Shown: positions 33,063-41,157 of the stretch, piece after piece | How the letters are laid out: each line of letters begins with the position of its first letter | Position numbering within the stretch: the first letter of the stretch is position 1 | Assembly: GCF_000724625.1 (NCBI RefSeq) | Contig: NZ_CP007139.1 | Location: 3,286,001 to 3,350,000, forward strand | Source: Fimbriimonas ginsengisoli Gsoil 348 | Lineage (GTDB): Bacteria > Armatimonadota > Fimbriimonadia > Fimbriimonadales > Fimbriimonadaceae | Direction of reading: 5' to 3' | DNA: 64,000 bases | Made by a program: the position numbers and the translations under genes | The notes under the pieces: generated by a model | Seen by the model: the letters and a program-made list of their open reading frames with translations, nothing else | Databases searched by the model: none | Told to the model about the DNA's origin: nothing

Positions 33063-33378
33063 CCCCTCCTTGCCGAACCGCTCCTGCGATGGCGCGTAAA
33101 CCTTCCTAGTTACGCCTCTTACCGAGGATATCGGGAATGGTCAACCAACGCTATGGTAATGATAGCAAAAGGTAAGCAATCGTACGGAAACCTAGCAAGG
33201 ATGCCTATATAGAAATCAGTAGGGCCTATCAAATAGGCTCCCGCCGGGATGGAAACAAGGGATAGGGTTACTTTCCGCGGGGTCCTAGGTGGTCATGGCA
33301 GTTTTTGGATAGCGGAGACGTGGCCCTTTGCGAGCGGATAAGGGAAGAATGTTCGCGAGGGCGTGTTAACGTAAGGGT
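33063..33378. other. Intergenic region right of the accessory block
   Basis: No gene is seen. The region is AT-richer from about 33150 to 33265 and contains a small hairpin GCCTAT-CAA-ATAGGC around 33224-33238, a GGGATGGAAAC stretch, and the promoter of the next gene at its right end. Confidence 0.45.
33364..33372 (+). promoter_or_regulatory. Extended -10 abutting the start of the repeat lipoprotein gene
   Basis: TGTTAACGT fits an extended -10 (TGn plus TAACGT). The hexamer ends exactly 6 bases before the ATG at 33379, the same hexamer and spacing as at 11304. The AGGG between hexamer and ATG is too close to act as a normal ribosome binding site. Confidence 0.5.
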
Positions 33379-34455
33379 ATGGAACGCCGCCAAGCAAAGG
33401 TCTTCGCCGCTTTTCTCGGATTGATTATCGGTTGGGGATGTGGCGGTGGGAGCTCGGCTTCGGGTTCGGCTGGAGGCACCGGTACTGGTGGACCTTCCGG
33501 AACGCCCTCGCATTGGTCGGTTACCGTCCTTGCTCCGTCCGGCGTCAACAACTCAGCCACGTACGCAGTAGCCCCGGGCTATCAGGCCGGTAGCGCGCGT
33601 TTGGCCGGTTCCAATCAGAGTGCGGTCATCTGGCACGGCTCGGCAGCATCGGTCGAAAACTTTAATCCAGCCGGCTCTGACAACTCGATTATCGTGGCGG
33701 CGAGCTCCACGGACCAAGGGGGAACGGCGGTGTTGGGAGGAATCGCCCACGCGGCGCTCTGGCACGGGACGGCCGCCAGCTTTGTCGACCTTCATCCGAC
33801 GGGGGCCACCTACTCCACGGTCAAAGCGCTCTATGGAAATGAGCAGGGAGGCAACATCGGACCGGGCGAGCAAGCCGCGATGTGGTCCGGATCGGCGGCA
33901 ACCTTCCGCAGGCTCCAACCTTCTGGCAGCACATCCTCAGCCGTGAATGGAATGGGACCGGGACAGCAAGTCGGGTTCTTCACCGCTCCGTCCAACGCCC
34001 ACGGATACGCTCATGCATGCCTATGGAGCGGCTCCGCTGCGTCGGTTTCCGATCTCAATGGCGTCCTCGATTCTTCGCAGGCGTTCGCTACCGACGGAGT
34101 TCACCAGGTCGGCTTGGCCGACGTGCCTGGTATTACTGGCTCGCATGCGGCGATGTGGAGCGGGACGGCCTCGAGCTTCGTCGATCTAAATCCCGCCGGC
34201 GCCGGGTCATCCGAAGCCCATGCCGTCTCGGGCCGCTTCCAAGCTGGCTTCGCCTACTCCGGCGCGTTAGCGGCGGCCGCCTTGTGGCAGGGCTCCGCCA
34301 GAAGTTGGGTGAACCTCCACCAGTTTCTTCCTGCCGGTTACAAGAGCTCCTACGCCTACTCGATCGTTCAAACCGCCGGCAAGGTCATCGTTGGCGGCTA
34401 TGCGGTCGACGATGCCGGCACCAACGCGGTTGCCGTTATATGGGTCGGGAGGTAA
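33379..34455 (+). CDS. Exported repeat protein (HAF-like WSG repeats), possible lipoprotein
   Basis: A 358-residue exported protein. The N-terminus is a signal peptide followed by Cys21 in IGWGCGGG, a poor lipobox (Trp at -2), so lipidation is uncertain. A Gly/Ser/Thr-rich linker precedes about seven imperfect repeats of 37-45 residues with the core AAMWSGTASSFVDLNPAG and xAxxxSxxxQxGF, similar to HAF-type extracellular repeats that fold as beta-propeller blades. The function is unknown; a surface or biofilm protein is plausible. It has an apparently leaderless start and is convergent with a small membrane-protein gene. Confidence 0.75.
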   Translation: MERRQAKVFAAFLGLIIGWGCGGGSSASGSAGGTGTGGPSGTPSHWSVTVLAPSGVNNSATYAVAPGYQAGSARLAGSNQSAVIWHGSAASVENFNPAGSDNSIIVAASSTDQGGTAVLGGIAHAALWHGTAASFVDLHPTGATYSTVKALYGNEQGGNIGPGEQAAMWSGSAATFRRLQPSGSTSSAVNGMGPGQQVGFFTAPSNAHGYAHACLWSGSAASVSDLNGVLDSSQAFATDGVHQVGLADVPGITGSHAAMWSGTASSFVDLNPAGAGSSEAHAVSGRFQAGFAYSGALAAAALWQGSARSWVNLHQFLPAGYKSSYAYSIVQTAGKVIVGGYAVDDAGTNAVAVIWVGR

Positions 34456-34491
34456 CACATTGCCGGATAGCTTAGGGGCACGCCGGTTGGG

Positions 34492-34902
34492 TTAGAAATA
34501 CCTCGGCATATTGGCTTCGCCACAAGCCTTGCCGATGGCTTGACGCAACAGTTCCATTTCCTTCAGTAGCTCGTTCATTAAGCTGCGGTTGGCGTCCCGA
34601 TCGCCTTCGTCGGAACTCTCCCAGTGAGCCTGTGCTCCGTAGAAACAGTCCCTCATTTCGTCGCAAGTGCCGGGCTTCGAGCGCAATTCTTTCGACCGGG
34701 AAATCGCGTCGGGAACCCAGCGAAAGACCGGAGGAGGCGGTACATGGGGCGGCTCCGGGACGGGGGGATCCACGGGCGGATCGACCGGGGCGGGAGGAGC
34801 GGGCGCCGGCTTAGCGAAAATCTGATTGAGTCCTGGAATGATAATCTTCCAGCACAGGACGACCACGACGCCGGCAAGGACGACAACAACGAAGATCTCC
34901 AT
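34492..34902 (-). CDS. Single-pass membrane protein with proline-rich linker
   Basis: A 136-residue protein: one N-terminal membrane helix (about 2-22, VVVVLAGVVVVLCWKIIIPG), then a Pro-rich stretch of about 35 residues (PAPAPPAPVDPPVDPP...), then a soluble domain with four Cys or so and helical Glu/Leu segments. I do not recognise the domain. AGGATAGGG precedes the start. Such architecture places the C-terminal domain away from the membrane, probably outside it. It may follow the transglutaminase gene upstream on the same strand, but the 94-bp gap argues for separate expression. Confidence 0.65.
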   Translation of the reverse strand: MEIFVVVVLAGVVVVLCWKIIIPGLNQIFAKPAPAPPAPVDPPVDPPVPEPPHVPPPPVFRWVPDAISRSKELRSKPGTCDEMRDCFYGAQAHWESSDEGDRDANRSLMNELLKEMELLRQAIGKACGEANMPRYF

Positions 34903-34996
34903 TGCCCTATCCTACCGTTGCAGGGAATGTCTATTTACATGTTTTGAGCAAATGGAGGGGCAAAGATCGCGTATACAAGACTGAATCTCGGGCCTA

Positions 34997-36646
34997 TCAC
35001 CTTAGAGCATTCAAAACCTTTCGGCTTTGCTTCTCTTTTGCGGCCGACTCGATAGCGGTGAACCGGGGCGGATTCTGTTTACCGGCCGAAAGCCGGCGGA
35101 ACATGGCTGGAAACGCCTTGATTGCGGTCTGGAATAGTTGCGCCTCTTCCTTACTTGGTAGCGAAGCGAGCTGCTCGGCTACGTTGATGGCGTCGTCCTG
35201 GGTAAGGTCGGCGGGATAGAGGGTGGGCGACAACTCGATGACCGATAGATAGGGAGCCCCCGGCATTACAAAGCGGGTGTGGAGCGGATCGAACGCCCGA
35301 TCTTCGTCCGCTTCGGACGAGACGCCGATGACCACTCGAGTTCGACGGTCGGGGGTGGTGCGGCCGAGCGAGGGATCCATGGCGATCCATCCCTGGCCAG
35401 GCTGCCAGTATTCCGTGAGCCAATGCTCGTACAGGGGCCCGCACCAAGTCGGCATGTGGGCAACAGTTCGAGCTGGAATTCCATGGGCTCGCAAAAGCGC
35501 CGCCGATAGATTGGCGCGGTTTGTGCAAGATCCCTCGCAGGCCAAGGCCGCGAGGGCGTCCAGAGTCTTAAAGGGGGCTCCCTTGCCTCGGTTGTCTCGC
35601 ACGAACTCGAAAACTCGACCTACATACTCCTGAGGACTCTTTGTTTCGCCGGCCAGCCGCTGGGCGATCTCCAAGATTTCGCGATGGCTACACTGCACGC
35701 AAGCCGTGCTCTTAACCAGGGTCCCGTCTGCTGGAGCCGTATCGTCGGCGGGTCCCTGACGGACCAGAACCAAGGCTTCGTAGTGAACCCACGCGCCCTT
35801 TGTCCCGGGTTGAATTCGTGCTTCGCAAAGCAGATTGTGCCCATCGGCACGCCTTCGCCATTTAAAGCCGAGCAACTTGCCAGGCTTGTCGACTTCGATC
35901 TTGAAATCTAGCGGAACTTGGCTGGCATCCAGGGCCGGAATCGGAAACGAAGCCGTTCCGACTTCGGATGGGCTCTTGGTTCGTAGAGGAGCACGCATTT
36001 TTAGGCGGACGATCGCGGGACCGGCCTGCGCGGCGAGAGCATCGTGGTTCTTCTGGACGATGGTCGGCTTAGGGTGCGCGGCTTCCTCCGCCATCTCCCG
36101 CTTCACCTGTTCCACGGCGGCGATGGCGTTCTGGTCGGGTGGCGCATCTTCTCCGACGGTAAGGTGGGGATCGGAAAAGTAGATCGACTGCTTATCTACG
36201 TTGTGGATCACAATGCTGAGTCCGGTGGACTCCGGGGGAAGCACGTATTCGCGGCTGAATTCGACCCACCGGCCCACCTCGGCCTTTCCGTCGTCGGTCC
36301 AAGTCGCGGCCCACGGGAGTTCCTTGCCGTTGCGTGGTTTCACCGCCACGGCGACGACGGAGAAACCCTGTAATTTCTGCGTTCCGCGAAAGGCGACTCG
36401 AAACAGAAGGCGGCGCCCGGTTGGAGGTTTGGCGATTCGCACGGTTTGAAAGGTGCCGTTCATCCCGTACGGGCTCCCCTGCATTTCATAAGCCGGCGCC
36501 GCGGAATGGGACAGGGCAGGCGCGGCCTTCACGTCGAATCCCGGCCACTGGCATCGTTCGGTCTTCGTTCCAGGGGGAGCCATCAAGTCTTCGGCTGGGC
36601 TCTGTCGGGAAAGAAGCAGGGAGGCGGCAACGGCGGTGACGAACAC
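34997..36646 (-). CDS. Exported transglutaminase-like protein
   Basis: A 549-residue protein with a short hydrophobic signal-like N-terminus (FVTAVAASLLLSRQSPA), starting at a GTG. Residues 20-300 are beta-rich and unassigned. The C-terminal part is a transglutaminase-like (papain-fold) domain with the catalytic Cys in ALACEGSCTNRANLSAALLRAHGIPARTVAH, His in YEHWLTEYWQPGQGW and Asp in IAMDPSLG. Bacterial members act as peptidases or cross-linking enzymes in the envelope. A CxxC pair (STACVQCSH) sits just before the catalytic domain. The substrate is unknown. Confidence 0.85.
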   Translation of the reverse strand: MFVTAVAASLLLSRQSPAEDLMAPPGTKTERCQWPGFDVKAAPALSHSAAPAYEMQGSPYGMNGTFQTVRIAKPPTGRRLLFRVAFRGTQKLQGFSVVAVAVKPRNGKELPWAATWTDDGKAEVGRWVEFSREYVLPPESTGLSIVIHNVDKQSIYFSDPHLTVGEDAPPDQNAIAAVEQVKREMAEEAAHPKPTIVQKNHDALAAQAGPAIVRLKMRAPLRTKSPSEVGTASFPIPALDASQVPLDFKIEVDKPGKLLGFKWRRRADGHNLLCEARIQPGTKGAWVHYEALVLVRQGPADDTAPADGTLVKSTACVQCSHREILEIAQRLAGETKSPQEYVGRVFEFVRDNRGKGAPFKTLDALAALACEGSCTNRANLSAALLRAHGIPARTVAHMPTWCGPLYEHWLTEYWQPGQGWIAMDPSLGRTTPDRRTRVVIGVSSEADEDRAFDPLHTRFVMPGAPYLSVIELSPTLYPADLTQDDAINVAEQLASLPSKEEAQLFQTAIKAFPAMFRRLSAGKQNPPRFTAIESAAKEKQSRKVLNALR

Positions 36647-36690
36647 GCTTCAAATGACGAGGCGTTGATGCGGGAACGTTCTGACTGGGC

Positions 36691-36696
36691 AATAAT
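36691..36696 (+). promoter_or_regulatory. -10-like element abutting the four-helix membrane protein
   Basis: AATAAT ends 5 bases before the ATG at 36702, again with no ribosome binding site between them. This is consistent with a leaderless transcript. Confidence 0.4.
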
Positions 36697-36701
36697 GCGG
36701 C

Positions 36702-37076
36702 ATGGCCGCGAATTCGGCGAAGCAAACCACATTCATGATCTTTGGCGCTTTCGCCACTTTGATTGGGTTGCTCCTCGTCTTCATTCCGCCGATGCCGCAG
36801 CCGCTTTCGCCCGTCTCGGTTGGAATTGCTTCGCTAGGGGCGATCCTATGCGTGTACTGGTCTCTCTATCGCATTCTTCCGGCCGATAGAACCCCGACCG
36901 TGGGAGAGTTTCAGACCAACTTCTTGGTAGCCCTGGCGGGAGCCGAGTTGGTAACGCTGTCCGGCGTCTTCATCGGTTCGGCGCCAAGGGGCCCGTTACC
37001 GTTTGCCCTGGTAACGTGGGCCCTCATGTTCGGGCTCGTGCTGCCCAAGATGATCGCCTTTTGGCGCCGACGCTAG
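36702..37076 (+). CDS. Small integral membrane protein, four predicted helices
   Basis: A 124-residue hydrophobic protein with four likely transmembrane helices (about 10-28, 38-55, 74-92 and 98-117) and a basic C-terminal end FWRRR. No catalytic motif or family is recognised. It is divergent from the transglutaminase gene and convergent with an Ig-domain lipoprotein gene, with a 3-bp gap between the stops. It could be an accessory membrane protein; nothing further can be said. Confidence 0.7.
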   Translation: MAANSAKQTTFMIFGAFATLIGLLLVFIPPMPQPLSPVSVGIASLGAILCVYWSLYRILPADRTPTVGEFQTNFLVALAGAELVTLSGVFIGSAPRGPLPFALVTWALMFGLVLPKMIAFWRRR

Positions 37077-37079
37077 TGT

Positions 37080-38387
37080 CTAGCCTCCGCCGGAACTCGC
37101 ATGGACGTCGAACTGAACGGTCATTTGCTGAGGTCCGGTGGCGGTCTGGATAGTGGCTTTCAGAGTGATCGTGGCCGTCCCGAAGAGGATCCCGGGCTTT
37201 ACGGTTAACTTGCCCGTGTTGTCGATCACAAAGTCCGGATCGTCGGAGGTCCAGACCTGCCCGGTCGGCACTTCGGCTTTGTTGTTGAACCTGTCGAAGC
37301 TGGCGGCAGAAAGCTGGGTCGTGCTAGGCGATTGAACGTCGAGCCCGCCGGCGCCGATTTCGGCCCCAGAAGAGTCCAAAGCGGCAAGGCGTTCGGCAAA
37401 GCCGTGGGGAAGGATAGTGACCGTCGCCGAATCGGAGAAGCCGTTCTGGGTTTCGGTAGCGACCACGGTTCCGCCGCCGGCGCCCGGAGCGGTCAATGTC
37501 GTCCCCGCGAGTGCGAGGCCGGTCGCGTTCTGAAGGGCAAAGGTGAAACTGGCGCCGGATACCAGCACGTTATCCTCGTCGAACCCTTTCGCTCCAACGG
37601 TCATCGAGTCGCCGTGGATGATGTTGAATGCCTTCGAGGGAAGGATCTCGACTCGCTGAACCCCCGGGCGTTTGTCGACGAAAACGTGCACCTGGAGTTG
37701 CTTACCGCTCTCGGCTTCTTTGAAGGTCAGGACGCCATCTCCGAGCAAGGTTTGGCTGGCCGTTAGCGTATAGCCCCCTCCGTCTTTCGGCGTCAGGTTG
37801 AACGCCGTCGAACCGCCTGTCACCGTCAGGTTGTTTGGACCGATCGGGATGAGGCTGCCGCTGGAGTCAAGCGCCGTCACGCCGACCGCAAAAATGTCTT
37901 TCCGATGAATGTGGACGTCTCCGCTTGGGAACGTTCCGACGCGAACGTCGAGGTGGTCGATCGTGCTAACGAGGTCCAATACCGCGACATTCACCGCGCC
38001 AGGGGCGACGGTGACGGCGGTTGAAGCTTCACCCAAGATAACGTCGGATCCGCTCACGGTCCCAAACGCCTTGCATTGGAGGAAGAGCGGCTTACTCAAC
38101 GGCAGACCGTCAAAGACGACGATCGACTGGTCGTTGGTCCCGCTGGGGCGTGTGACGTCGACTTCCTTGAGTGGGGTATCGGAACCGTCTTCCTTCACGA
38201 GGAGATGGAGGCGGGTCGCCAACTTTGGGACGACGCGGCCAAGGCTTGGCCACTTGATCGTAAGCCGAAAAGCGCCCGATTTGGCTCCCGACGCGCTCGC
38301 GCCTCCCCCTCCGCCGCATCCTGAAAGAGCAAGGACTGAGATCAAAAGGACCAAGACGGTCAAAACGGAAGCGAGACGGGCACGCAT
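37080..38387 (-). CDS. Lipoprotein with bacterial Ig-like (BIG2-type) domains
   Basis: A 435-residue lipoprotein: signal peptide with a good lipobox LALSGC (Cys24), then a Gly-rich linker. Residues 38-130 are a beta domain, about 150-235 and 240-325 resemble invasin/BIG-type sandwiches (ILPSKAFNIIHGDSMTVGAKGFDEDN and GGTVVATETQNGFSDSATVTI), and the C-terminal domain has VWTSDDPDFVIDNTGKLTVKPGILFGTATITLKA, a BIG2 signature. Such proteins are surface-exposed scaffolds or adhesins. TACAGT lies 8 bases before the ATG, with a perfect 13-bp palindrome in the -35 region. Confidence 0.85.
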   Translation of the reverse strand: MRARLASVLTVLVLLISVLALSGCGGGGGASASGAKSGAFRLTIKWPSLGRVVPKLATRLHLLVKEDGSDTPLKEVDVTRPSGTNDQSIVVFDGLPLSKPLFLQCKAFGTVSGSDVILGEASTAVTVAPGAVNVAVLDLVSTIDHLDVRVGTFPSGDVHIHRKDIFAVGVTALDSSGSLIPIGPNNLTVTGGSTAFNLTPKDGGGYTLTASQTLLGDGVLTFKEAESGKQLQVHVFVDKRPGVQRVEILPSKAFNIIHGDSMTVGAKGFDEDNVLVSGASFTFALQNATGLALAGTTLTAPGAGGGTVVATETQNGFSDSATVTILPHGFAERLAALDSSGAEIGAGGLDVQSPSTTQLSAASFDRFNNKAEVPTGQVWTSDDPDFVIDNTGKLTVKPGILFGTATITLKATIQTATGPQQMTVQFDVHASSGGG

Positions 38388-38410
38388 GTACGGCTACTGT
38401 AATCCGAATC

Positions 38411-38423
38411 GCTCACTGTGAGC
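38411..38423. promoter_or_regulatory. 13-bp palindrome near the -35 region of the Ig lipoprotein gene
   Basis: GCTCACTGTGAGC is a perfect palindrome about one helical turn upstream of the presumed -10 (TACAGT, minus strand, 38396-38401). Its position suits an operator. The regulator is unknown. Confidence 0.4.
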
Positions 38424-38453
38424 AATCGCTAAGGCGAAAGGTCGCATGAATGT

Positions 38454-39296
38454 CTAACTTCCGAACCTTCTGCCTTGCATCGAAAGATGGAAGACGTTGT
38501 AAGCCGTACGATGGGCGCCGAGGAAGTCCGGCCGAGTCCATTCGACGGAGTAGGCATCCACGCGTTGCGTACCCTCTAAAGTGGAAGCGGTATCGGCTTC
38601 CTCAACGGTTCGGAAAGCGACGCGCATCGTAGTCGGCTCCGCCGTTCCATGAGTGGGGACGACCCTAGCGGAAGAGATCGCCTTCGCCGCCGCGTCTTCG
38701 ATTCCCGGTCCCGTAACGCTTGGATGCTTAAGTCGGCCCATATAGCGTCCAAAGCCGGTTTTCGTGGAGTAGGTGGTGACGCCGGGAAGCGCCCCTTTTG
38801 CCTCATCGCACCCCGCGTCGTCGCTGGTGACGAGGAGCGTCGGTACCCCGAACGTGCCGGCGACCGCCGCGCTGATCTCGATTTCGCCGGCTTCGAAGCC
38901 GTTCAGCCAAAATCGATGGACGCCGCCCGCTAACGCGTGCTCCATCAAACCAGATTGCGCTCCCGCCATTCCGTGGTAGCCGACCAGGAATGCGCCGTCG
39001 AACGAAGCATCGATCCCTTCCATCATTCCCATCGTTCCGCTGCCGATTCCCGAGATCAGCTCGACGTCCGACTCGAGCTCGTCGATCAGTAAGTTCTTGC
39101 AACCGGCATGAGAATCCTTGACGACCACTTGGGTGGCGCCCCCTTTTCGCGCGCCGCGAATCGCCGCGTTCACATCGTGCGTCAGCATGCGGCGGGCAAA
39201 AGCGAAGTCGTAGTGCTCGCCGTCCGGACGTCCGCACTGGGAAAATGAAACGATGCCGGTGGCGCCTTCGATATCGACGGAAATGTAGATGCGCAT
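38454..39296 (-). CDS. M55 family D-aminopeptidase (DppA-like)
   Basis: A 280-residue zinc-dependent peptidase of the DppA type, which cleaves D-amino acid dipeptides, probably from peptidoglycan turnover. The ATG at 39296 gives the canonical start MRIYISVDIEGATGI (metal-binding Asp/Glu pair). Further landmarks are VVVKDSHAGCKNL (metal His), GYHGMAGAQSGLMEHAL, LNGFEAGEIEISAAVAGTFGVPTLLVTSDD and the C-terminal RTAYNVFHLSMQ. TAGAAT lies 7 bases before the ATG, suggesting a leaderless message. It is divergent from the metallopeptidase gene at 39341. Confidence 0.92.
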   Translation of the reverse strand: MRIYISVDIEGATGIVSFSQCGRPDGEHYDFAFARRMLTHDVNAAIRGARKGGATQVVVKDSHAGCKNLLIDELESDVELISGIGSGTMGMMEGIDASFDGAFLVGYHGMAGAQSGLMEHALAGGVHRFWLNGFEAGEIEISAAVAGTFGVPTLLVTSDDAGCDEAKGALPGVTTYSTKTGFGRYMGRLKHPSVTGPGIEDAAAKAISSARVVPTHGTAEPTTMRVAFRTVEEADTASTLEGTQRVDAYSVEWTRPDFLGAHRTAYNVFHLSMQGRRFGS

Positions 39297-39303
39297 GGGG
39301 GCG

Positions 39304-39309
39304 ATTCTA
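39304..39309 (-). promoter_or_regulatory. -10 element abutting the DppA-like start
   Basis: Read on the minus strand, TAGAAT ends 7 bases before the ATG at 39296, and the intervening CGCCCCC cannot act as a ribosome binding site. This is one of several such arrangements in the window. Confidence 0.55.
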
Positions 39310-39340
39310 GCGCCGCATTCCGAAAGAGGGGACACGCTCC

Positions 39341-40198
39341 GTGCCCGAAAGCCACGCAATAATAGTAGTGAGGCACGAATTGGCTCGCATTTCCAACCGA
39401 AACCTACGAGAAGCGGCGATTGCGGCTTTGTTTGTGGGAGTGATCGCCCTATCGCTGAGCGCCCGCCCCCGCTTCGCGGTTTCGGTCCAGCCACGGCCGT
39501 CGCCGCGTGCTCCCGCGTTTGAAACCTCACTTGTTCCCAGCCCGGTCCCGATCGGCGTGGCGACGGAAGACGTCGACGAAAGTTCGGCGGGCATGCGGAT
39601 CACCGCGAAGGTACCCAGGACAGAGGATGCGCGCGCGATCGAGGCCAAACTGCTGCGTGAGCTGAATCGCTATCCTCAGAGTCTTCTGGCCCGGTTGAAC
39701 GTCGATCGCTTTCTGCTCGTCTCGGACTTACGTTGCGATGCTTTGGAGTGCGGGGGGCTGACCGTCTTGGAGCACCGGCACATTTTTCTGGAAGCGGATT
39801 CTTCGGATTGGATCACTTCCACCTTCCCGGGAATCCTCCACCACGAAATCATGCATGCGATCGATGGAACGGCCGGTTGCGACCGCTCGGATGCCGCCTG
39901 GGAGGCTTTGAATCCGAAATCGTTCCGCTACGAAGGAAACGAATTCGTTCCCCTTCCGGTGGGTAAACCCAAGCCGGGTTTTGCGACCGCTTACGCCACC
40001 TCCACCGTGAGCGAAGACCGTTGCGAACTTTTTAAGATGGCGATGATCGAGCCAAACGAGCTATTGTCCAGAATCCACACCGACCGTGTTCTCGCGGCGA
40101 AGCTGAGCCTATTAGAAAGCCGCCTGCGGCAGATCGGGCCGCTTCCCAAGGGATGGCCGAACCGTAGGAAACGGCTATTCTCGACCTATGATCTCTGA
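39341..40198 (+). CDS. Putative membrane-anchored zinc metallopeptidase (HExxH)
   Basis: A 285-residue protein with one N-terminal membrane helix (about 24-42). It carries the gluzincin-like motif ILHHEIMHAID (HExxH) and, about 60 residues later, GFATAYATSTVSEDRCELF, whose Glu/Asp could be the third zinc ligand, as in other putative zinc-binding metallopeptidases with an SxxEDxAE motif. A GTG at 39341 or an in-frame GTG at 39368 could start it; AATAAT just before the second favours the shorter form. It is divergent from the DppA-like peptidase and followed closely by the DUF3445 gene. The substrate is unknown. Confidence 0.75.
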   Translation: MPESHAIIVVRHELARISNRNLREAAIAALFVGVIALSLSARPRFAVSVQPRPSPRAPAFETSLVPSPVPIGVATEDVDESSAGMRITAKVPRTEDARAIEAKLLRELNRYPQSLLARLNVDRFLLVSDLRCDALECGGLTVLEHRHIFLEADSSDWITSTFPGILHHEIMHAIDGTAGCDRSDAAWEALNPKSFRYEGNEFVPLPVGKPKPGFATAYATSTVSEDRCELFKMAMIEPNELLSRIHTDRVLAAKLSLLESRLRQIGPLPKGWPNRRKRLFSTYDL

Positions 40199-40202
40199 CG
40201 CC

Positions 40203-40208
40203 GACAAT
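40203..40208 (+). promoter_or_regulatory. -10-like element abutting the DUF3445 gene
   Basis: GACAAT ends 5 bases before the ATG at 40214, immediately after the stop codon of the preceding gene. It follows the same leaderless pattern. Confidence 0.35.
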
Positions 40209-40213
40209 TAGCG

Positions 40214-41146
40214 ATGGACCCGCCGGCGCCCGCTATCTACACGCCCTGGACGAAAGGGATCTACGAAGTCGCCCCCGCTTTGCGTCCTTTCGGCGTCGAT
40301 TTTGGAAACGGCGCCGCCGACCAGCGTCTTTTCCAGATCGACTCCGAATTCGAGCGATATGCCGAGAACAAGCGGACAGCGCTCCGTGAGCGGCGTGGAA
40401 AGTACGCCCGAGCCTTTCGTCTCTCCCGGGAAGTTGAACGGGCCACGATCGAGCTCATCGTAACCCGCCTCGCCACCGATTATCCCGAGCGTTTTTCGGC
40501 GGCTTGGGAGGGGGACCATCGAGCCTTGCTGGAGGGGGATAAGCAGTGGGTGTTGCCGGCAAACGGCCGTGGAAACGAGAGCGCCGCATTGGATCTGCTG
40601 GCACGGCTGGTGCCTGAGGATTTGGCGATCGTTAGCGTGGAAGACTCTGTCGATTGGGTCTCCTATTTGCATCTATGCAGTCCCAGCCATTGGGCAGCGG
40701 AGGAGAAGATCGGGCGCTCATTCTTCGATGTCCACGAGCCAATTCCCGGCTTTGAGAAGATCAACCGAGTTTCCAGCGGCTTGGTCGACGCGATGGTGAA
40801 CAAGGGGCCCTGGGTCCGCTTCGTGTGGGGCGTTGAATCCGACGATCGGCTGAACCACCATCCCGAGCCGCCCCCCGGTTTTGACCAGGAAGAGTGGGAT
40901 GGCCGCCGATTTGAGGGTGGCCGGTTCTGGGTCCGGACCGAGCGCCAAATCGTCACCGGCATGCCTGAGGTGGGCGCCGCTCTGTTTACGATCCGCGTTG
41001 GATTTGTGCCGGACACCGTCGTGTTGGCCGACGAAATGCTTCAAACCTCGCTCCTACGTGCCCTCGACTCGATGTCGCCGGAGGCGAGGCGCTACAAGGG
41101 GTTGGCGAAGGACTGGGATAGGTTGAGGGCGGCGTTAGACGGTTAG
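40214..41146 (+). CDS. DUF3445 / heme-dependent oxidative N-demethylase-like protein
   Basis: A 310-residue protein. The pattern fits DUF3445: an early RxxxLxxxxxRY-like region, VLLPANG-type stretch (QWVLPANGRGNESAALDLLARLVPEDLAIV), KIGRSFFDVHEPIPGFEKIN resembling the KLGKxxxxIHxPVPG segment, and RTERQIVTGMPEVGAALFTIRVGF resembling LRxERQxLxRLPxSGAxxFTIRxY. Members studied elsewhere are heme proteins that demethylate secondary amines such as dimethylamine. The other subunits known from some systems are not adjacent here. It follows the metallopeptidase gene by 15 bp. Confidence 0.75.
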   Translation: MDPPAPAIYTPWTKGIYEVAPALRPFGVDFGNGAADQRLFQIDSEFERYAENKRTALRERRGKYARAFRLSREVERATIELIVTRLATDYPERFSAAWEGDHRALLEGDKQWVLPANGRGNESAALDLLARLVPEDLAIVSVEDSVDWVSYLHLCSPSHWAAEEKIGRSFFDVHEPIPGFEKINRVSSGLVDAMVNKGPWVRFVWGVESDDRLNHHPEPPPGFDQEEWDGRRFEGGRFWVRTERQIVTGMPEVGAALFTIRVGFVPDTVVLADEMLQTSLLRALDSMSPEARRYKGLAKDWDRLRAALDG

Positions 41147-41157
41147 GGAAACTCGAC

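Noticed and set aside
26741-33187. TTGCTTA motifs in opposite orientation at both ends of the ATPase cassette as terminal inverted repeats of a transposon
   Set aside because: Only about 7 bases match, no target duplication was found and no transposase is present.
33224-33265. CCCGCCGGGATGGAAAC-type sequence resembling the end of a CRISPR repeat, next to a small hairpin
   Set aside because: Only a single copy exists; there is no spaced repeat array and no cas gene in the window.
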